A stretch of DNA of 64,000 nucleotides from Rhodospirillales bacterium (GCA_022823235.1 JAJDXO010000030.1:124001-188000), one strand, 5' to 3'; shown: positions 45,532-55,012, counted from the first letter of the stretch. Program-made: numbers and translations. The notes: a model not told the origin generated them from the letters alone.

Positions 45532-46227
45532 ATGTTGGCAGCCGAAGCAATCAATCTCCACTACGGCGCTTCCCAGGCGCTCCGCGGCGTCAGCGTCCGG
45601 GCCGAGCTTGGCAAGGTCGCTTGCGTCCTGGGGCGGAACGGCGTCGGCAAAACAAGCTTGCTCCGCGCCATTGTCGGCCATCAGGAGATCAGCGCCGGCA
45701 CCATCCGCTTGGAGGGCGAGGAGATTTCCGCCCTGCCGCCCTACGAGCGGGCGTCGCGGGGCATCGCCTACGTGCCCCAGGGCCGCGAAATCTTTCCGCT
45801 GCTCACGGTGGAGGAGAACCTGCAAACCGGATACGCCGCCATTGCACGGCCGCTCCGCCGCATTCCGGACGAGATCTTCGAGCTGTTTCCGGTGCTGAAG
45901 GACATGCTTTCCCGCCGCGGCGGCGATCTCTCCGGCGGCCAGCAGCAACAGCTTGCCATCGCCCGCGCCCTGGTCACGCGACCCCGTTTGCTGGTGCTCG
46001 ACGAGCCCACCGAAGGCATCCAGCCTTCGATCATCAAGGACATCGAACGGGTCATCCGGCTGCTGGCCAGTCGCGGCGACATGGCGATCCTTCTGGTCGA
46101 GCAATACTTCGACTTCGCCCGCGATCTCGCCGATTTGTTTTGGGTCCTCGATCGCGGCGAAGTGGTTCTCCAGGGAAGCAGGGAAGACATGGTGGAAGAG
46201 GATGTACGACGACATCTCACCGTCTGA
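45532..46227 (+). CDS. urtE: Urea ABC transporter ATPase UrtE
   Basis: This 231-residue ATPase has Walker A GRNGVGKT (34-41), signature LSGGQQQQLAIARAL and Walker B LLVLDEPTEGIQPSII, and closes the transporter set. The ATG at 45532 is 2 bp after the urtD stop. Its 3' end overlaps the ureD start by 26 bp, so transporter and urease genes are translationally coupled. Confidence 0.95.
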   Translation: MLAAEAINLHYGASQALRGVSVRAELGKVACVLGRNGVGKTSLLRAIVGHQEISAGTIRLEGEEISALPPYERASRGIAYVPQGREIFPLLTVEENLQTGYAAIARPLRRIPDEIFELFPVLKDMLSRRGGDLSGGQQQQLAIARALVTRPRLLVLDEPTEGIQPSIIKDIERVIRLLASRGDMAILLVEQYFDFARDLADLFWVLDRGEVVLQGSREDMVEEDVRRHLTV

Positions 46228-47071
46228 GCCTGTTGCCGCCATCCGGCCGGAGTGGGCCGAGGGACGGGCGGAACTCCGGTTTGCCGGGAAAGGCGGCGTC
46301 ACCCGCCTCGATCATCTGTACCAGCATGCGCCGTTGCGGGTTTTGTTCCCGTCGCCCCGCGGCGCCGATCCCGTCACCGCCTCGCTGGTGACCGTCTCCG
46401 GCGGATTGGTGGGCGGTGACCGGATTGCCATCGAGGTGGCTGCCGAAGAGAGGGCGGAAGCCTTCGTTCACGCCCAGGCAGCCGAGAAGGTCTACCGCTC
46501 GGCCGGCGACGATGTGGACGTCCGGGTGTCGCTGTCCGCCGAAGCCGGAAGCTGGCTGGAATATCTTCCCCAGGAAACCATCCTGTTCGACGGCTCGCGC
46601 CTCATTCGCCGCACCAGGGTCGATGTCGTGCCGGGCGCCCGGCTGTTGGCCGGCGAAATCGGTGTCTTCGGCCGGGGGGCCAGCGGCGAGACCTGGCGGG
46701 ACGGGCTCTACCACGAATGCTGGGAGGTCCGCCGCGCGGGCGAGCTGATTTGGAAGGATGTCCTGCATCTCGACGAGACCTCCGTCGAGGCGCTGTCCGG
46801 CGCCTTTGGGTTCGACGGCGCGACGGCCACGGCGACGGCCGTCTACGCCGGGGACGATCCGGCGATCTCACTGGCGACGGCCCGCGGCCTGCTGGCCGAC
46901 GGCGGCGAGAGGGTGATATCCGCGGCGACGCTCGTGGACGATCTGCTGGTGGTCCGCTGGCTGGCGCGGGAGCCGCGCGCGTTGCGAGACGCATTTGGAA
47001 AATTCTGGGCCGGGTTCCGGTCCGGCATCGCCGGGCTGCCCGGCACCTTGCCGCGATTGTGGCATGTCTAG
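46202..47071 (+). CDS. ureD: Urease accessory protein UreD (UreH)
   Basis: This 289-residue chaperone binds apo-urease and with UreF and UreG builds the nickel-loading complex. UreD landmarks include HAPLRVLFPSP, TVSGGLVGGDRI, AEKVYRS and LEYLPQETILFDGSRLIRRT. The ATG at 46202 (MYDDISPSE) lies inside the end of urtE. The longer open frame upstream is antiframe to urtE and is not used. Confidence 0.94.
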   Translation: MYDDISPSEPVAAIRPEWAEGRAELRFAGKGGVTRLDHLYQHAPLRVLFPSPRGADPVTASLVTVSGGLVGGDRIAIEVAAEERAEAFVHAQAAEKVYRSAGDDVDVRVSLSAEAGSWLEYLPQETILFDGSRLIRRTRVDVVPGARLLAGEIGVFGRGASGETWRDGLYHECWEVRRAGELIWKDVLHLDETSVEALSGAFGFDGATATATAVYAGDDPAISLATARGLLADGGERVISAATLVDDLLVVRWLAREPRALRDAFGKFWAGFRSGIAGLPGTLPRLWHV

Positions 47072-47086
47072 GGAGGGGCTTCACGA

Positions 47087-47389
47087 ATGAATCTGACACC
47101 CAGGGAGAAGGACAAGCTCCTGGTCGCCATGGCGGCCATGGTGGCGCGCAAGCGGCTGGACCGCGGCGTCAAGCTCAACCACCCGGAAGCCATCGCGCTG
47201 ATCAGCGACTACGTGGTCGAGGGCGCGCGGGACGGCAGAAGCGTCGCGGAACTGATGCGGGACGGCGCCGCGGTCGTTGGCCGTTCGGACGTGATGGAGG
47301 GGGTTGCCGAAATGATCCACGACATCCAGGTCGAGGCGACCTTTCCCGACGGGACCAAGCTGGTCACCGTCCATGAGCCGATCCGGTAG
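47087..47389 (+). CDS. ureA: Urease subunit gamma
   Basis: This 100-residue subunit begins [20 protein letters not shown] and contains [20 protein letters not shown] and VHEPIR, all diagnostic for UreA. A GGGAGGGG site precedes it. ureA, ureB and ureC are separate genes, as in most proteobacteria. Confidence 0.97.
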   Translation: MNLTPREKDKLLVAMAAMVARKRLDRGVKLNHPEAIALISDYVVEGARDGRSVAELMRDGAAVVGRSDVMEGVAEMIHDIQVEATFPDGTKLVTVHEPIR

Positions 47390-47400
47390 GGGAGGGCGGC

Positions 47401-47712
47401 ATGATACCCGGCGAATACATCATCAAGGACGGCACCCTGATCCTCAACGAGGGCCGGGCCACCATCACTCTCGAGGTCGCCAACACGGGCGACCGGCCGG
47501 TGCAGGTCGGCTCCCACTATCATTTCTTCGAGACCAACAGCGCCCTCGATTTCGATCGGGAGGCCGCCAAGGGGTTCCGGCTCGATATTCCGGCGGGCAC
47601 CGCGGTGCGGTTCGAGCCCGGCCAAACCCGTGAAGTGACCTTGGTTGCCTACGGCGGGGCGCGGGTGGTTCACGGGTTCAACGGTGCCGTCCAGGGCGCG
47701 CTGGAGAACTAG
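47401..47712 (+). CDS. ureB: Urease subunit beta
   Basis: This 103-residue subunit shows [28 protein letters not shown] and the [15 protein letters not shown] segment. It packs against UreC in the (alpha-beta-gamma)3 enzyme. 11 bp after ureA and 3 bp before ureC. Confidence 0.97.
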   Translation: MIPGEYIIKDGTLILNEGRATITLEVANTGDRPVQVGSHYHFFETNSALDFDREAAKGFRLDIPAGTAVRFEPGQTREVTLVAYGGARVVHGFNGAVQGALEN

Positions 47713-47715
47713 GCC

Positions 47716-49425
47716 ATGGCATACGAAATCGAACGCCCGGCCTACGCGGCCATGTTCGGCCCGACCACCGGCGACAAGGTGCGGCTTGCGGATACGGAGC
47801 TGTTCATCGAGGTCGAGGACGACCGCACGATCTACGGCGAAGAGGTAAAATTCGGCGGCGGCAAGGTGATCCGGGACGGCATGGGCCAGTCCCAGGCGAG
47901 CCATGCCGATGGCGCCGTCGATACCGTCATCACCAACGCCCTGATCGTCGATCATTGGGGCATCGTCAAGGCCGATATCGGTATCAGGGACGGGCGCATC
48001 GCCGCCATCGGCAAGGCGGGCAACCCGGACGTTCAGCCCGGCATCGACATCGTCATCGGTCCCGGCACGGAGGCGATTGCCGGCGAGGGGCGCATCCTCA
48101 CCGCCGGCGGCATCGACGCCCACGTTCACTGGATCTGTCCCCAGCAGATCGATGACGCCCTTTACTCCGGCGTCACCACCATGCTGGGCGGCGGCACCGG
48201 CCCCGCGGACGGCACCAACGCGACGACGTGCACGCCGGGACCCTGGCACATGGAGCGGATGCTGCAGGCCGCCGAGGGCTTCAACATGAACCTGGGTTTC
48301 TTCGGCAAGGGCAACGCCTCCCGGCCGGCGGCGCTCATGGAGCAGGTGGAAGCCGGCGCCTGCGGGCTCAAGCTTCACGAGGATTGGGGCACCACGCCGT
48401 CCGCCATCGACACCTGCCTTGGCGTGGCGGAAGAAACCGACGTTCAGGTGGCGATCCACACCGATACCCTGAATGAGAGCGGCTTCGTCGACAACACGGT
48501 TGCGGCGCTCAAGGGCCGGACCATCCATGCCTTTCATACGGAAGGCGCCGGCGGCGGCCACGCGCCGGATATCATCAAGGTCTGCGGCGAGGCCAACGTA
48601 CTGCCGTCGTCCACAAATCCGACCCGGCCGTTCACCGTCAACACCGTCGATGAACATCTCGACATGCTGCTGGTGTGTCACCATCTGGACAGCCGGATCC
48701 CCGAAGACGTGGCCTTCGCCGAAAGCCGCATCCGGCGGGAAACCATCGCGGCGGAAGACATCCTTCATGACCTGGGGGCGTTCTCCATGATCGCGTCGGA
48801 CAGCCAGGCCATGGGCCGGGTGGGCGAGGTGATCGTCCGGACCTGGCAGACGGCGGACAAAATGAAACGTCAGCGGGGCGCGCTCGAGGGCGAGACCGGC
48901 GACAACGACAACCTCCGGGTCAAACGCTATATCGCCAAGTACACCATCAACCCGGCGCTGACCCACGGCATCGCCGATCACGTGGGTTCGGTGGCGGCCG
49001 GCAAGCTCGCCGATCTGGTTTTGTGGAAGCCCATGTTTTTCGGCGTGAAGCCTGATTTGATCCTGAAGTGCGGCACCATCGCCGGCGCCGCCATGGGCGA
49101 TCCCAATGCCTCCATCCCGACGCCGCAGCCGGTTCACTACCGGCCCATGTTCGGCGGGTTCGGCGGCTCGCTGACGGCGAGCTCGGTCACTTTCCTCTCC
49201 AAGCCGGCGTTCGACGCGGGCGCCGCCGACAAGTTCGGGCTCGCCAAGACGCCGCTGCCGGTTTCCGGCTGCCGGTCGGTGAAGAAGACCGACATGGTCC
49301 TGAATGACGCGACACCGGAGATGCAGGTCGACCCCGAGACCTACGAGGTGCGGGCCGACGGCGACCTGCTCGCCTGCGAGCCGGCGGCCGAGTTGGCCAT
49401 GGCCCAGCGTTACTTCCTGTTCTGA
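47716..49425 (+). CDS. ureC: Urease subunit alpha (catalytic, nickel)
   Basis: This 569-residue subunit holds the dinickel site that hydrolyses urea to ammonia and carbamate. All expected residues are present: His136 and His138, Lys219 (the carbamylated lysine, GLKLHEDWG), His248, His274, the flap Cys321-His322-His323 (VCHHLD) and Asp362. Numbering is offset by two from Klebsiella urease. It should be active once loaded by the accessory proteins. A long antisense frame across it is a codon-bias shadow. Confidence 0.98.
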   Translation: MAYEIERPAYAAMFGPTTGDKVRLADTELFIEVEDDRTIYGEEVKFGGGKVIRDGMGQSQASHADGAVDTVITNALIVDHWGIVKADIGIRDGRIAAIGKAGNPDVQPGIDIVIGPGTEAIAGEGRILTAGGIDAHVHWICPQQIDDALYSGVTTMLGGGTGPADGTNATTCTPGPWHMERMLQAAEGFNMNLGFFGKGNASRPAALMEQVEAGACGLKLHEDWGTTPSAIDTCLGVAEETDVQVAIHTDTLNESGFVDNTVAALKGRTIHAFHTEGAGGGHAPDIIKVCGEANVLPSSTNPTRPFTVNTVDEHLDMLLVCHHLDSRIPEDVAFAESRIRRETIAAEDILHDLGAFSMIASDSQAMGRVGEVIVRTWQTADKMKRQRGALEGETGDNDNLRVKRYIAKYTINPALTHGIADHVGSVAAGKLADLVLWKPMFFGVKPDLILKCGTIAGAAMGDPNASIPTPQPVHYRPMFGGFGGSLTASSVTFLSKPAFDAGAADKFGLAKTPLPVSGCRSVKKTDMVLNDATPEMQVDPETYEVRADGDLLACEPAAELAMAQRYFLF

Positions 49426-49428
49426 GTC

Positions 49429-49929
49429 ATGCGCCGCGCAATCGACATCAAGCATCACTGCACCGCCGACGACCGCTCGGCGGCGACGGTGACGCTGACC
49501 TTCGATGACCGGTTTCGCCGCCGGGTCAAGCTCACCGACGATCAGGGGGAGGACTTCCTGCTTGATCTGGCGGACGCACGCCGCCTCGACGACGGAGATA
49601 TACTGGTGCTCAAGGGCGGCGGCGGAATCACGGTGATCGCCGCCCCGGAGCCGGTGATCGACATTCAATGCGCGTCGCCGTCGCACGCGGCGCAGATCGC
49701 CTGGCATCTCGGCAACCGGCATACGCCCGTGCAGATCCTCGAGAACGGCGCGATGCGCATCCGCCGGGACCATGTGCTGAAAGAGATGGCCCGCAAGCTG
49801 GGGGCCGTCGCGGTCGAACGCTCGGCGCCGTTTTCACCGGAGCGGGGCGCCTATGACGACGGCGGCGCCGGGAACGATCACCACCACGATCACCACCATC
49901 ACCACGATCATGGCGGGCACGGCGCATGA
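49429..49929 (+). CDS. ureE: Urease accessory protein UreE (nickel metallochaperone)
   Basis: This 166-residue protein delivers nickel. The peptide-binding N-terminal domain and the metal-binding domain (CASPSHAAQIAWHLGNRHTP, REDHVL-like RRDHVLKEMARKLG) are present. The C-terminus is a histidine/aspartate tail with runs of HH-D (residues about 148-165), which stores or binds extra Ni(II). It overlaps ureF by 4 bp. Confidence 0.95.
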   Translation: MRRAIDIKHHCTADDRSAATVTLTFDDRFRRRVKLTDDQGEDFLLDLADARRLDDGDILVLKGGGGITVIAAPEPVIDIQCASPSHAAQIAWHLGNRHTPVQILENGAMRIRRDHVLKEMARKLGAVAVERSAPFSPERGAYDDGGAGNDHHHDHHHHHDHGGHGA

Positions 49930-50627
49930 CCGGTTCCCTCGACAGCGCCGGGCTCTACCGGCTGATGGCCTGGATGTCGCCGGGGTTTCCCGTCGGTGCC
50001 TACGCCTATTCGGGCGGCCTCGAATGGGCGGTGGAGGAGGGCCGGGTGCCGGACGCCGACAGCCTCGGTGCCTGGTGCCGGGCCGTCATCACCCACGGCG
50101 CCGGCCGGGCGGACGCCAATTTTTTCACCGGGGCCTGGCGGGCCGTCGACGAAGACGACGCGGACGGGTTGCGCGAGGTGCTGGTTCAAGCGGCGGCCCA
50201 GCGGGCAAGCCGCGAGGCGAAGTTGGAAAGCGCGGCCCAGGGGACTGCGTTCCTGAGCGCCGTCACCGATGCCTGGGACATCCCGGGGTTCGAGCCCTGG
50301 TCGGCGATCCTTTTGGAGCGCGGGACCGAAATCCCCTACGTCGCCGCCGTCGCTGCCGTCTGCGCGGCTGCCGGCATACCCCTGCGCGAAGGTCTCTCAT
50401 CCTATCTGCACGCGCTCGCCGCCAACTACATCAGCGCCGGCGTCCGGCTGATTCCCCTGGGCCAGACCGACGGCCAGCGGACGTTGGCCGGTCTGTTCGA
50501 AACCATCGAGGCGGCGGCGGACCGGGCGATCGCCCAGGGCGATGCGCCCTGGGGAACGGCGGCGCCCCTGTTGGACCTCTTCTCCATGCAACATGAAACC
50601 CAGTACACGAGGCTGTTCAGATCATGA
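49926..50627 (+). CDS. ureF: Urease accessory protein UreF
   Basis: This 233-residue all-helical protein has the UreF landmarks [20 protein letters not shown] and [20 protein letters not shown]. It acts with UreD and UreG on apo-urease. It overlaps both ureE (4 bp) and ureG (4 bp), so these genes are coupled. Confidence 0.95.
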   Translation: MTGSLDSAGLYRLMAWMSPGFPVGAYAYSGGLEWAVEEGRVPDADSLGAWCRAVITHGAGRADANFFTGAWRAVDEDDADGLREVLVQAAAQRASREAKLESAAQGTAFLSAVTDAWDIPGFEPWSAILLERGTEIPYVAAVAAVCAAAGIPLREGLSSYLHALAANYISAGVRLIPLGQTDGQRTLAGLFETIEAAADRAIAQGDAPWGTAAPLLDLFSMQHETQYTRLFRS

Positions 50628-51265
50628 GTTCATCCCGGACCCCATTGCGCGTCGGCATCGGCGGGCCGGTCGGAACCGGCAAGACCGCGCTTCTCGACCG
50701 GCTCTGCAAGCATCTTCGCGACACCTACGACATTGCGGCGATCACCAACGACATTTACACGAGGGAGGATGCGGAGTTCCTCACCCGGTCCGGTGCGCTG
50801 GCCCCGGACCGCATTGTCGGCGTCGAGACCGGCGGCTGTCCGCACACGGCCATCCGGGAGGACGCGTCCATGAACCTCGCGGCGGTGGCCGATATCTCCA
50901 GGAGGTTCGAGGGGCTGGAGATCGTGTTTATCGAATCCGGCGGCGACAACCTGGCGGCGACCTTCTCGCCGGAACTCGCCGACATCACCATCTACGTGAT
51001 CGATGTCTCGGCCGGCGACAAGATTCCCCGCAAGGGCGGCCCCGGCATTACCCGTTCGGACCTGTTGGTGATCAACAAGACCGATCTTGCGCCGCTGGTG
51101 GGCGCCGATCTCGGGGTGATGGACCGGGATGTCCGGAAAATGCGGGGCGAACGGCCGTTTATCTTCACCAATCTCAAGGCCAATGACGGGCTCACCGACG
51201 TCGCCGGCTTTATCGTCGACAAGGGCGGTTTGGAGGTACGGGAGGCCGTCCCTATTGGTGATTGA
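50624..51265 (+). CDS. ureG: Urease accessory GTPase UreG
   Basis: This 213-residue GTPase powers nickel insertion. The P-loop GPVGTGKT is at residues 14-21, with [32 protein letters not shown] (containing the CPH metal-binding motif) and [10 protein letters not shown]. It is the last gene of the operon; tRNA-Ser follows 70 bp later. Confidence 0.97.
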   Translation: MSSSRTPLRVGIGGPVGTGKTALLDRLCKHLRDTYDIAAITNDIYTREDAEFLTRSGALAPDRIVGVETGGCPHTAIREDASMNLAAVADISRRFEGLEIVFIESGGDNLAATFSPELADITIYVIDVSAGDKIPRKGGPGITRSDLLVINKTDLAPLVGADLGVMDRDVRKMRGERPFIFTNLKANDGLTDVAGFIVDKGGLEVREAVPIGD

Positions 51266-51334
51266 CGAGCAATAACTCCGCGCCTTAGAACATTGCCTCC
51301 GGGCGGCCCTCATTGGCGGCGCGTTCCCGGCAAG

Positions 51335-51427
51335 GGTGGAGTGGCCGAGCGGCTGAAGACGCTGGTTTGCTAAACCAGTATAGGGTTTATAGCTCTATCG
51401 AGGGTTCGAATCCCTCCTCCACCGCCA
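51335..51427 (+). tRNA. tRNA-Ser (GCT)
   Basis: A 93-nt cloverleaf with a long variable arm reads AGC/AGT serine codons. The acceptor stem is GGTGGAG/CTCCACC, the anticodon loop TTGCTAA (anticodon GCT), the T arm GGTTCGAATCC, and CCA is encoded. The sequence directly downstream is accessory (toxin-antitoxin and a remnant), which suggests tRNA-adjacent integration. I saw no second copy of the tRNA 3' end in the window. Confidence 0.96.
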
Positions 51428-51571
51428 CCATTAACCTGTGTCCAGACCGGAGACATGGGTAACGGAATGTTCCTAAGACATAGGTGACACCCGCGCGCCG
51501 ACAGGCACCAAATCCGGGAGTGAAATATCAATACGTGTTGACATATCCGCATATAAAGCGGAGAATCACCC

Positions 51572-52399
51572 ATGTTTCACGACCGGCGATCCGCCCTGTC
51601 AGGTTATGTGAGCGGTCTGCTCTCCACCGGCCAAGCGGTCTTCACCGCCGACGAGGCCGAACAGGCGCTCGGCGTCGGGCACGGCGCGTTCCTGGATGCC
51701 GCGGAACGGTTACAGCGCCGCAACGCGTTGCTCAACCCGCGGCAGGGCTTCTATGTCGTCGTCCCGCCGCAATATGCGTCCTGGGGAGCGCCGCCGCCGG
51801 CCTGGTACATCGACGCGCTCATGCGCCGCGAGGGCCACGCCTACTATGTGGGACTGCTCAAGGCGGCGGAACTGCACGGCGCGACGCACCAGGCGGTCAT
51901 GGAGTTTCAGGTCGTCACGGCGAAGCGCCTGCCAAGGATCCGCGCCGGGCGCAGCATGATCGTTTTCTACTTCCGCAGGGACATGGAAGCGGTGACCGCG
52001 GGAACCGAGGACCGCAAGACCGATACCGGCACGATGAGGGTCTCATCTGCCGCGCTGACCGCCCTCGACCTGCTTCGCTATCCGCAGGCGTCGGGCGGCA
52101 TGGACAACATCGCCACGGTCCTCTCCGATCTCGGACGCAGGATCGACCGGGAGCAGCTCGCCGCGTTGTCGGTGGTCGTGGAGCGGCCTGTCGTGCAGCG
52201 TCTCGGGTATCTTCTGGACCATCTCGGCCATGACGACCTGACGGGGCCCATGCGAGAATCCCTGGCGGCACGAGGGACGCTGCCCTGGATCGAGTTCGAC
52301 CGGCGGGAGGCGCGGGACCCCGACTTCGCGTCCGAACCGCTCCAACGCGATGTCCGATGGCGGATCATCGCCCGCCGTCTTCCCGAGGTCGATGCATGA
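51572..52399 (+). CDS. AbiEi-family antitoxin (type IV toxin-antitoxin)
   Basis: This 275-residue protein has an N-terminal winged-helix (FTADEAEQALGVGHGAFLDA and LNPRQGFYVVVP) and the AbiEi antitoxin body (AYYVGLLKAAELHGATHQ, PRIRAGRSMIVFYFRR, SSAALTALDLLRYPQ). AbiEi antitoxins repress their own operon and neutralise AbiEii. Its TGA stop overlaps the toxin start (ATGA). Confidence 0.88.
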   Translation: MFHDRRSALSGYVSGLLSTGQAVFTADEAEQALGVGHGAFLDAAERLQRRNALLNPRQGFYVVVPPQYASWGAPPPAWYIDALMRREGHAYYVGLLKAAELHGATHQAVMEFQVVTAKRLPRIRAGRSMIVFYFRRDMEAVTAGTEDRKTDTGTMRVSSAALTALDLLRYPQASGGMDNIATVLSDLGRRIDREQLAALSVVVERPVVQRLGYLLDHLGHDDLTGPMRESLAARGTLPWIEFDRREARDPDFASEPLQRDVRWRIIARRLPEVDA

Positions 52400-53259
52400 T
52401 CCCTGCGCAGAATATCGTCGCCTGGAGCAACGTCGTTCCCTGGGCCGATCAGCGACAGGTCGAACAAGATCTCATCATCGGCCGCGCTCTGGTGGAGATA
52501 TTCTCCGACGACATGCTGCACGCCGCAGTTCGGGTTCGTGGCGGCACGGCGCTCAACAAGCTGCACTTCCCGAAGCCCATGCGCTATTCCGAGGATATCG
52601 ATCTGGTCCGCACTTCCGGCGGGCCGATCGGTCCCATCCTCGATCGGCTGCGTGTCGTTCTGGAACCGTGGCTGGGGCGAGCCCGGTTTGATCAGAGTCC
52701 TGTCGCACCGAAGTTCCGCTTCCGGGTCGATGCCGAAGACGGCAGCGGCGTGCCGATCCGGCTGAAGGTCGAGATCAACACCCGCGAGACCCGGGCTTTC
52801 GACGGCCCGGCATCGTCGCCGTTGAAGATCGACAATCCCTGGTTCTCGGGCGAAGCGGCCATTTCCACGTTTTCCTCCGAAGAGATGCTGGCGACCAAGC
52901 TGCGTGCTCTGCTGCAGCGGGATCAGGGACGCGACCTTTATGACTTGGCGCACGCGTTGGAGGTCTTGGAGAACCTCGATATCGCCGGTCTGGTCGAAAT
53001 GTTCGGGCAGTATCTTGACCTTTCCGGCCAGACGATTTCCCGGGCGCGGGCCCAGGAGCGGATGTTCGCCAAGCTGGCCTACCCGCGCTTCCTGCTCGAC
53101 CTGCGCCCCCTGCTGCCGGCTGCTCAGGCGGAAGCGCTGACGGAAGAGGCAATGGCGGATTCGTTTCGCCGCGTGTTCACGACGCTCGTCGATCGGCTGC
53201 CCGGCGAACCCTGGGGGAGGACGCAGGCCATGAAGGAACGCTTCGGAATCTCATGGTGA
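52396..53259 (+). CDS. AbiEii-family nucleotidyltransferase toxin
   Basis: This 287-residue protein carries the nucleotidyltransferase motifs RGGTALNKL (Gly49-Gly50) and SEDIDLV (Asp67, Asp69), followed by KVEINTRE and KLRALLQRDQGRDLYDL, the AbiEii layout. AbiE systems cause growth arrest and phage resistance. The ATG at 52396 overlaps the antitoxin stop by 4 bp; an ATG 13 codons upstream would lie deeper in the antitoxin gene. Confidence 0.9.
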   Translation: MIPAQNIVAWSNVVPWADQRQVEQDLIIGRALVEIFSDDMLHAAVRVRGGTALNKLHFPKPMRYSEDIDLVRTSGGPIGPILDRLRVVLEPWLGRARFDQSPVAPKFRFRVDAEDGSGVPIRLKVEINTRETRAFDGPASSPLKIDNPWFSGEAAISTFSSEEMLATKLRALLQRDQGRDLYDLAHALEVLENLDIAGLVEMFGQYLDLSGQTISRARAQERMFAKLAYPRFLLDLRPLLPAAQAEALTEEAMADSFRRVFTTLVDRLPGEPWGRTQAMKERFGISW

Positions 53260-53299
53260 CGCGAGCGAGGCCAACCATGCTTTTCCGTTCCGACCGGTC

Positions 53300-53506
53300 A
53301 TGACGCGCCGGCTGTATCCGGGGCTTTACGAAGACCTGCTGACCTCCGCTCTGGAGGCGGAAGTCAATGCCCGGAAGGCGGAGGACTGGTGGGTTGACGC
53401 AGACTCGGCGCCCGAAAGTCCGATCCGCACAACAAAGGGCCCGTCAGTTTGTCAAACGGGAGACGCTACCTGTTGCGCGGCGGAGCGGTCGTACCGCGAA
53501 CGATGA
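53300..53506 (+). pseudogene. Remnant resembling the N-terminus of a DUF3427/DEAD-box-type helicase
   Basis: The first 22 residues (MTRRLYPGLYEDLLTSALEA and on) have the PGLYExLLTxAL pattern that starts some large PLD-nuclease/DEAD helicase proteins. After about 35 residues the sequence becomes unrelated and runs to a stop inside the 3' end of the convergent LacI gene. It looks like a gene truncated by deletion when the lacI-containing segment joined. The assignment rests on a short match from memory. Confidence 0.35.
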
Positions 53507-54506
53507 GGTTGGCTTCCAGTTCCGTGTAAGTCGGACCGGCCTCATCGTTTACGCACGCCAATAGGTAATCCGCGGCCCGTTGCCCCATCTCTTCCGAAGG
53601 AACGTGCATTGTGGTGAGCGGCGGATGGAAGTGGGCGGACAGCGTCAAATCGTCAAATCCGGCGATAGACACATCATCGGGAACGTTTCGACCGCTGGAT
53701 TGGCACTCCAGAATTGCCCCGTATGCCAGAACGTCATTGCCACAGATCACCGCGGTTGGCGGCTCGTTTTGGGCGAGCAGCCTCTTCATCGCCTGGCGGC
53801 TGACGCCGATTTCGTAGGGGCACTCGATCACCATACCGTCAGGCACCGCCAAGCCCCGTTCCGATAGAGTTTGCAAAATACCTCGAAGTCGGTCGTCGGC
53901 CCGATCGTTGCCTTCGGTCACCCCGGCGATGACGCCGAATCGTCGATGACCAATATCGAGCAAGTAGGTCGTCAGACGGACCATGGCATCGACGTTGTCA
54001 AAACCTATGCAGGGTTCCCTCGAATCACGTCGGAACGACCAGGTATTGATGTAAGGCAGGTTTTTCTGCCTCAGCCGTTTATACAGCTGATCATGATGGT
54101 CGTATCCGACGAGCATGATGCCGTCGACACCCCGCGTCATGAGAGCTTCGGCCTGGGTTTGCTCCTCATCGTGAGAATAATTCGAGCTAGCCACCAGCAG
54201 CGTGTAACCGGCTTCCTTGAGTCTCTCCTGAAACGCCTGAATTCCGGTGGCGAAAATCGCGCTATCCAGCGTTGGAACGATCGCCCCGATCGTTCGGGAC
54301 CGTTGGGACGCCAAAGCCCGTGCGGCGCCGTGGGGAATATAATTCAGCTCAGTAATGGCTGATTCAATTCGCCGGCGGCGCTCCTCCCGGACTTTGTCGG
54401 GTTTTGCCAAGTAACGCGATACCGTCGCAGTCGACACGCCGGCCAGCGTTGCAACGTCTTGCAATGTCGGTCCGCCACTCGGCTGTTTTTGTAATCGCTT
54501 ACGCAT
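53466..54506 (-). CDS. LacI-family transcriptional regulator (sulfonate cluster)
   Basis: This 346-residue regulator has the LacI HTH at residues 14-33 (TLQDVATLAGVSTATVSRYL), the hinge helix AARALASQRSRTIGAIVP, and a periplasmic-binding-type sensor domain (MTRGVDGIMLVG, VICGNDVLAYGAI, VSIAGFDDLTLSAHFHPPLT). It is divergent from the transporter/dehydrogenase/SuyAB operon, which it probably represses until substrate appears. A LacI-type palindrome lies upstream of that operon. A second GTAA-TCGC-TTAC dyad overlaps its own start (54491-54502). Confidence 0.9.
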   Translation of the reverse strand: MRKRLQKQPSGGPTLQDVATLAGVSTATVSRYLAKPDKVREERRRRIESAITELNYIPHGAARALASQRSRTIGAIVPTLDSAIFATGIQAFQERLKEAGYTLLVASSNYSHDEEQTQAEALMTRGVDGIMLVGYDHHDQLYKRLRQKNLPYINTWSFRRDSREPCIGFDNVDAMVRLTTYLLDIGHRRFGVIAGVTEGNDRADDRLRGILQTLSERGLAVPDGMVIECPYEIGVSRQAMKRLLAQNEPPTAVICGNDVLAYGAILECQSSGRNVPDDVSIAGFDDLTLSAHFHPPLTTMHVPSEEMGQRAADYLLACVNDEAGPTYTELEANLIVRGTTAPPRNR

Positions 54507-54686
54507 TGATACGATTAACCTTTAGTGCGGCGCCTCGGTTTCCGACAGCGGCCAAAAATAGAATTCGTCGGAGATTTTCGCCATCAGTCAATGGTTCGTC
54601 CCAATGGCTCATCATTGTAGCAATGCTCGATAATCCAATAAATCCCTTGACGCGTATCTTAAACGGGTTCATAAATGGAAGACTAT

Positions 54687-54704
54687 AATGTAAACGCTTA
54701 CATT
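54687..54704. promoter_or_regulatory. Candidate LacI-family operator
   Basis: AATGTAAACGCTTACATT is palindromic except at the third base from the centre on each side and has the central CG and GTAAxCGxTTAC form of LacI/PurR-family operators. It lies 65 bp before the first gene of the operon and about 180 bp from the divergent regulator. Confidence 0.65.
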
Positions 54705-54769
54705 TTGGCGATCAAATGAATAAGCGCCAACAAAAACATCAGTGATCTAGCTGGGCAGGGAGGCATGAC

Positions 54770-55012
54770 ATGTCAGATCAACCATCCGACGATGCGGTCA
54801 AAAGGCCGAAACCGGGACGCTATCCGCTTTACGCCTCGGTAGCCGTCTTTCTTGTGCTGGTCGTGAACATTGTGGCCGGGAAAATCGCTGTCCTGAACGG
54901 GGCAACCGAGACCGTCGGCCTTGGCGACGTCGGAGAATTCATCGCTCTCTTCATAGCCACGGTCCTTTTCATCGCCGCCTGCCTGGCACGCGAACGTCAA
55001 TCAGAAGACTAA
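54770..55012 (+). CDS. Small two-helix membrane protein in the TRAP operon
   Basis: This 80-residue protein has a charged N-terminus, helix 1 (YASVAVFLVLVVNIVAG, residues about 21-37) and helix 2 (FIALFIATVLFIAACLA, about 56-72), with a short polar loop between. The ATG at 54770 has GGGAGG upstream at good distance. It is the first gene after the operator and 32 bp before the binding-protein gene. I do not recognise a family; its position suggests a transporter accessory protein. Confidence 0.6.
   Translation: MSDQPSDDAVKRPKPGRYPLYASVAVFLVLVVNIVAGKIAVLNGATETVGLGDVGEFIALFIATVLFIAACLARERQSED

Noticed and set aside
47209-49773. 854-residue minus-strand open frame across ureABCE
   Set aside because: It spans several real urease genes and their junctions on the other strand; no recognisable domain.
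51430-51490. Possible insertion-sequence end after tRNA-Ser (GGAGACATGGGTAAC / TAAGACATAGGTGAC)
   Set aside because: The two imperfect direct units resemble some IS ends, but no transposase or matching terminal repeat is in the window.
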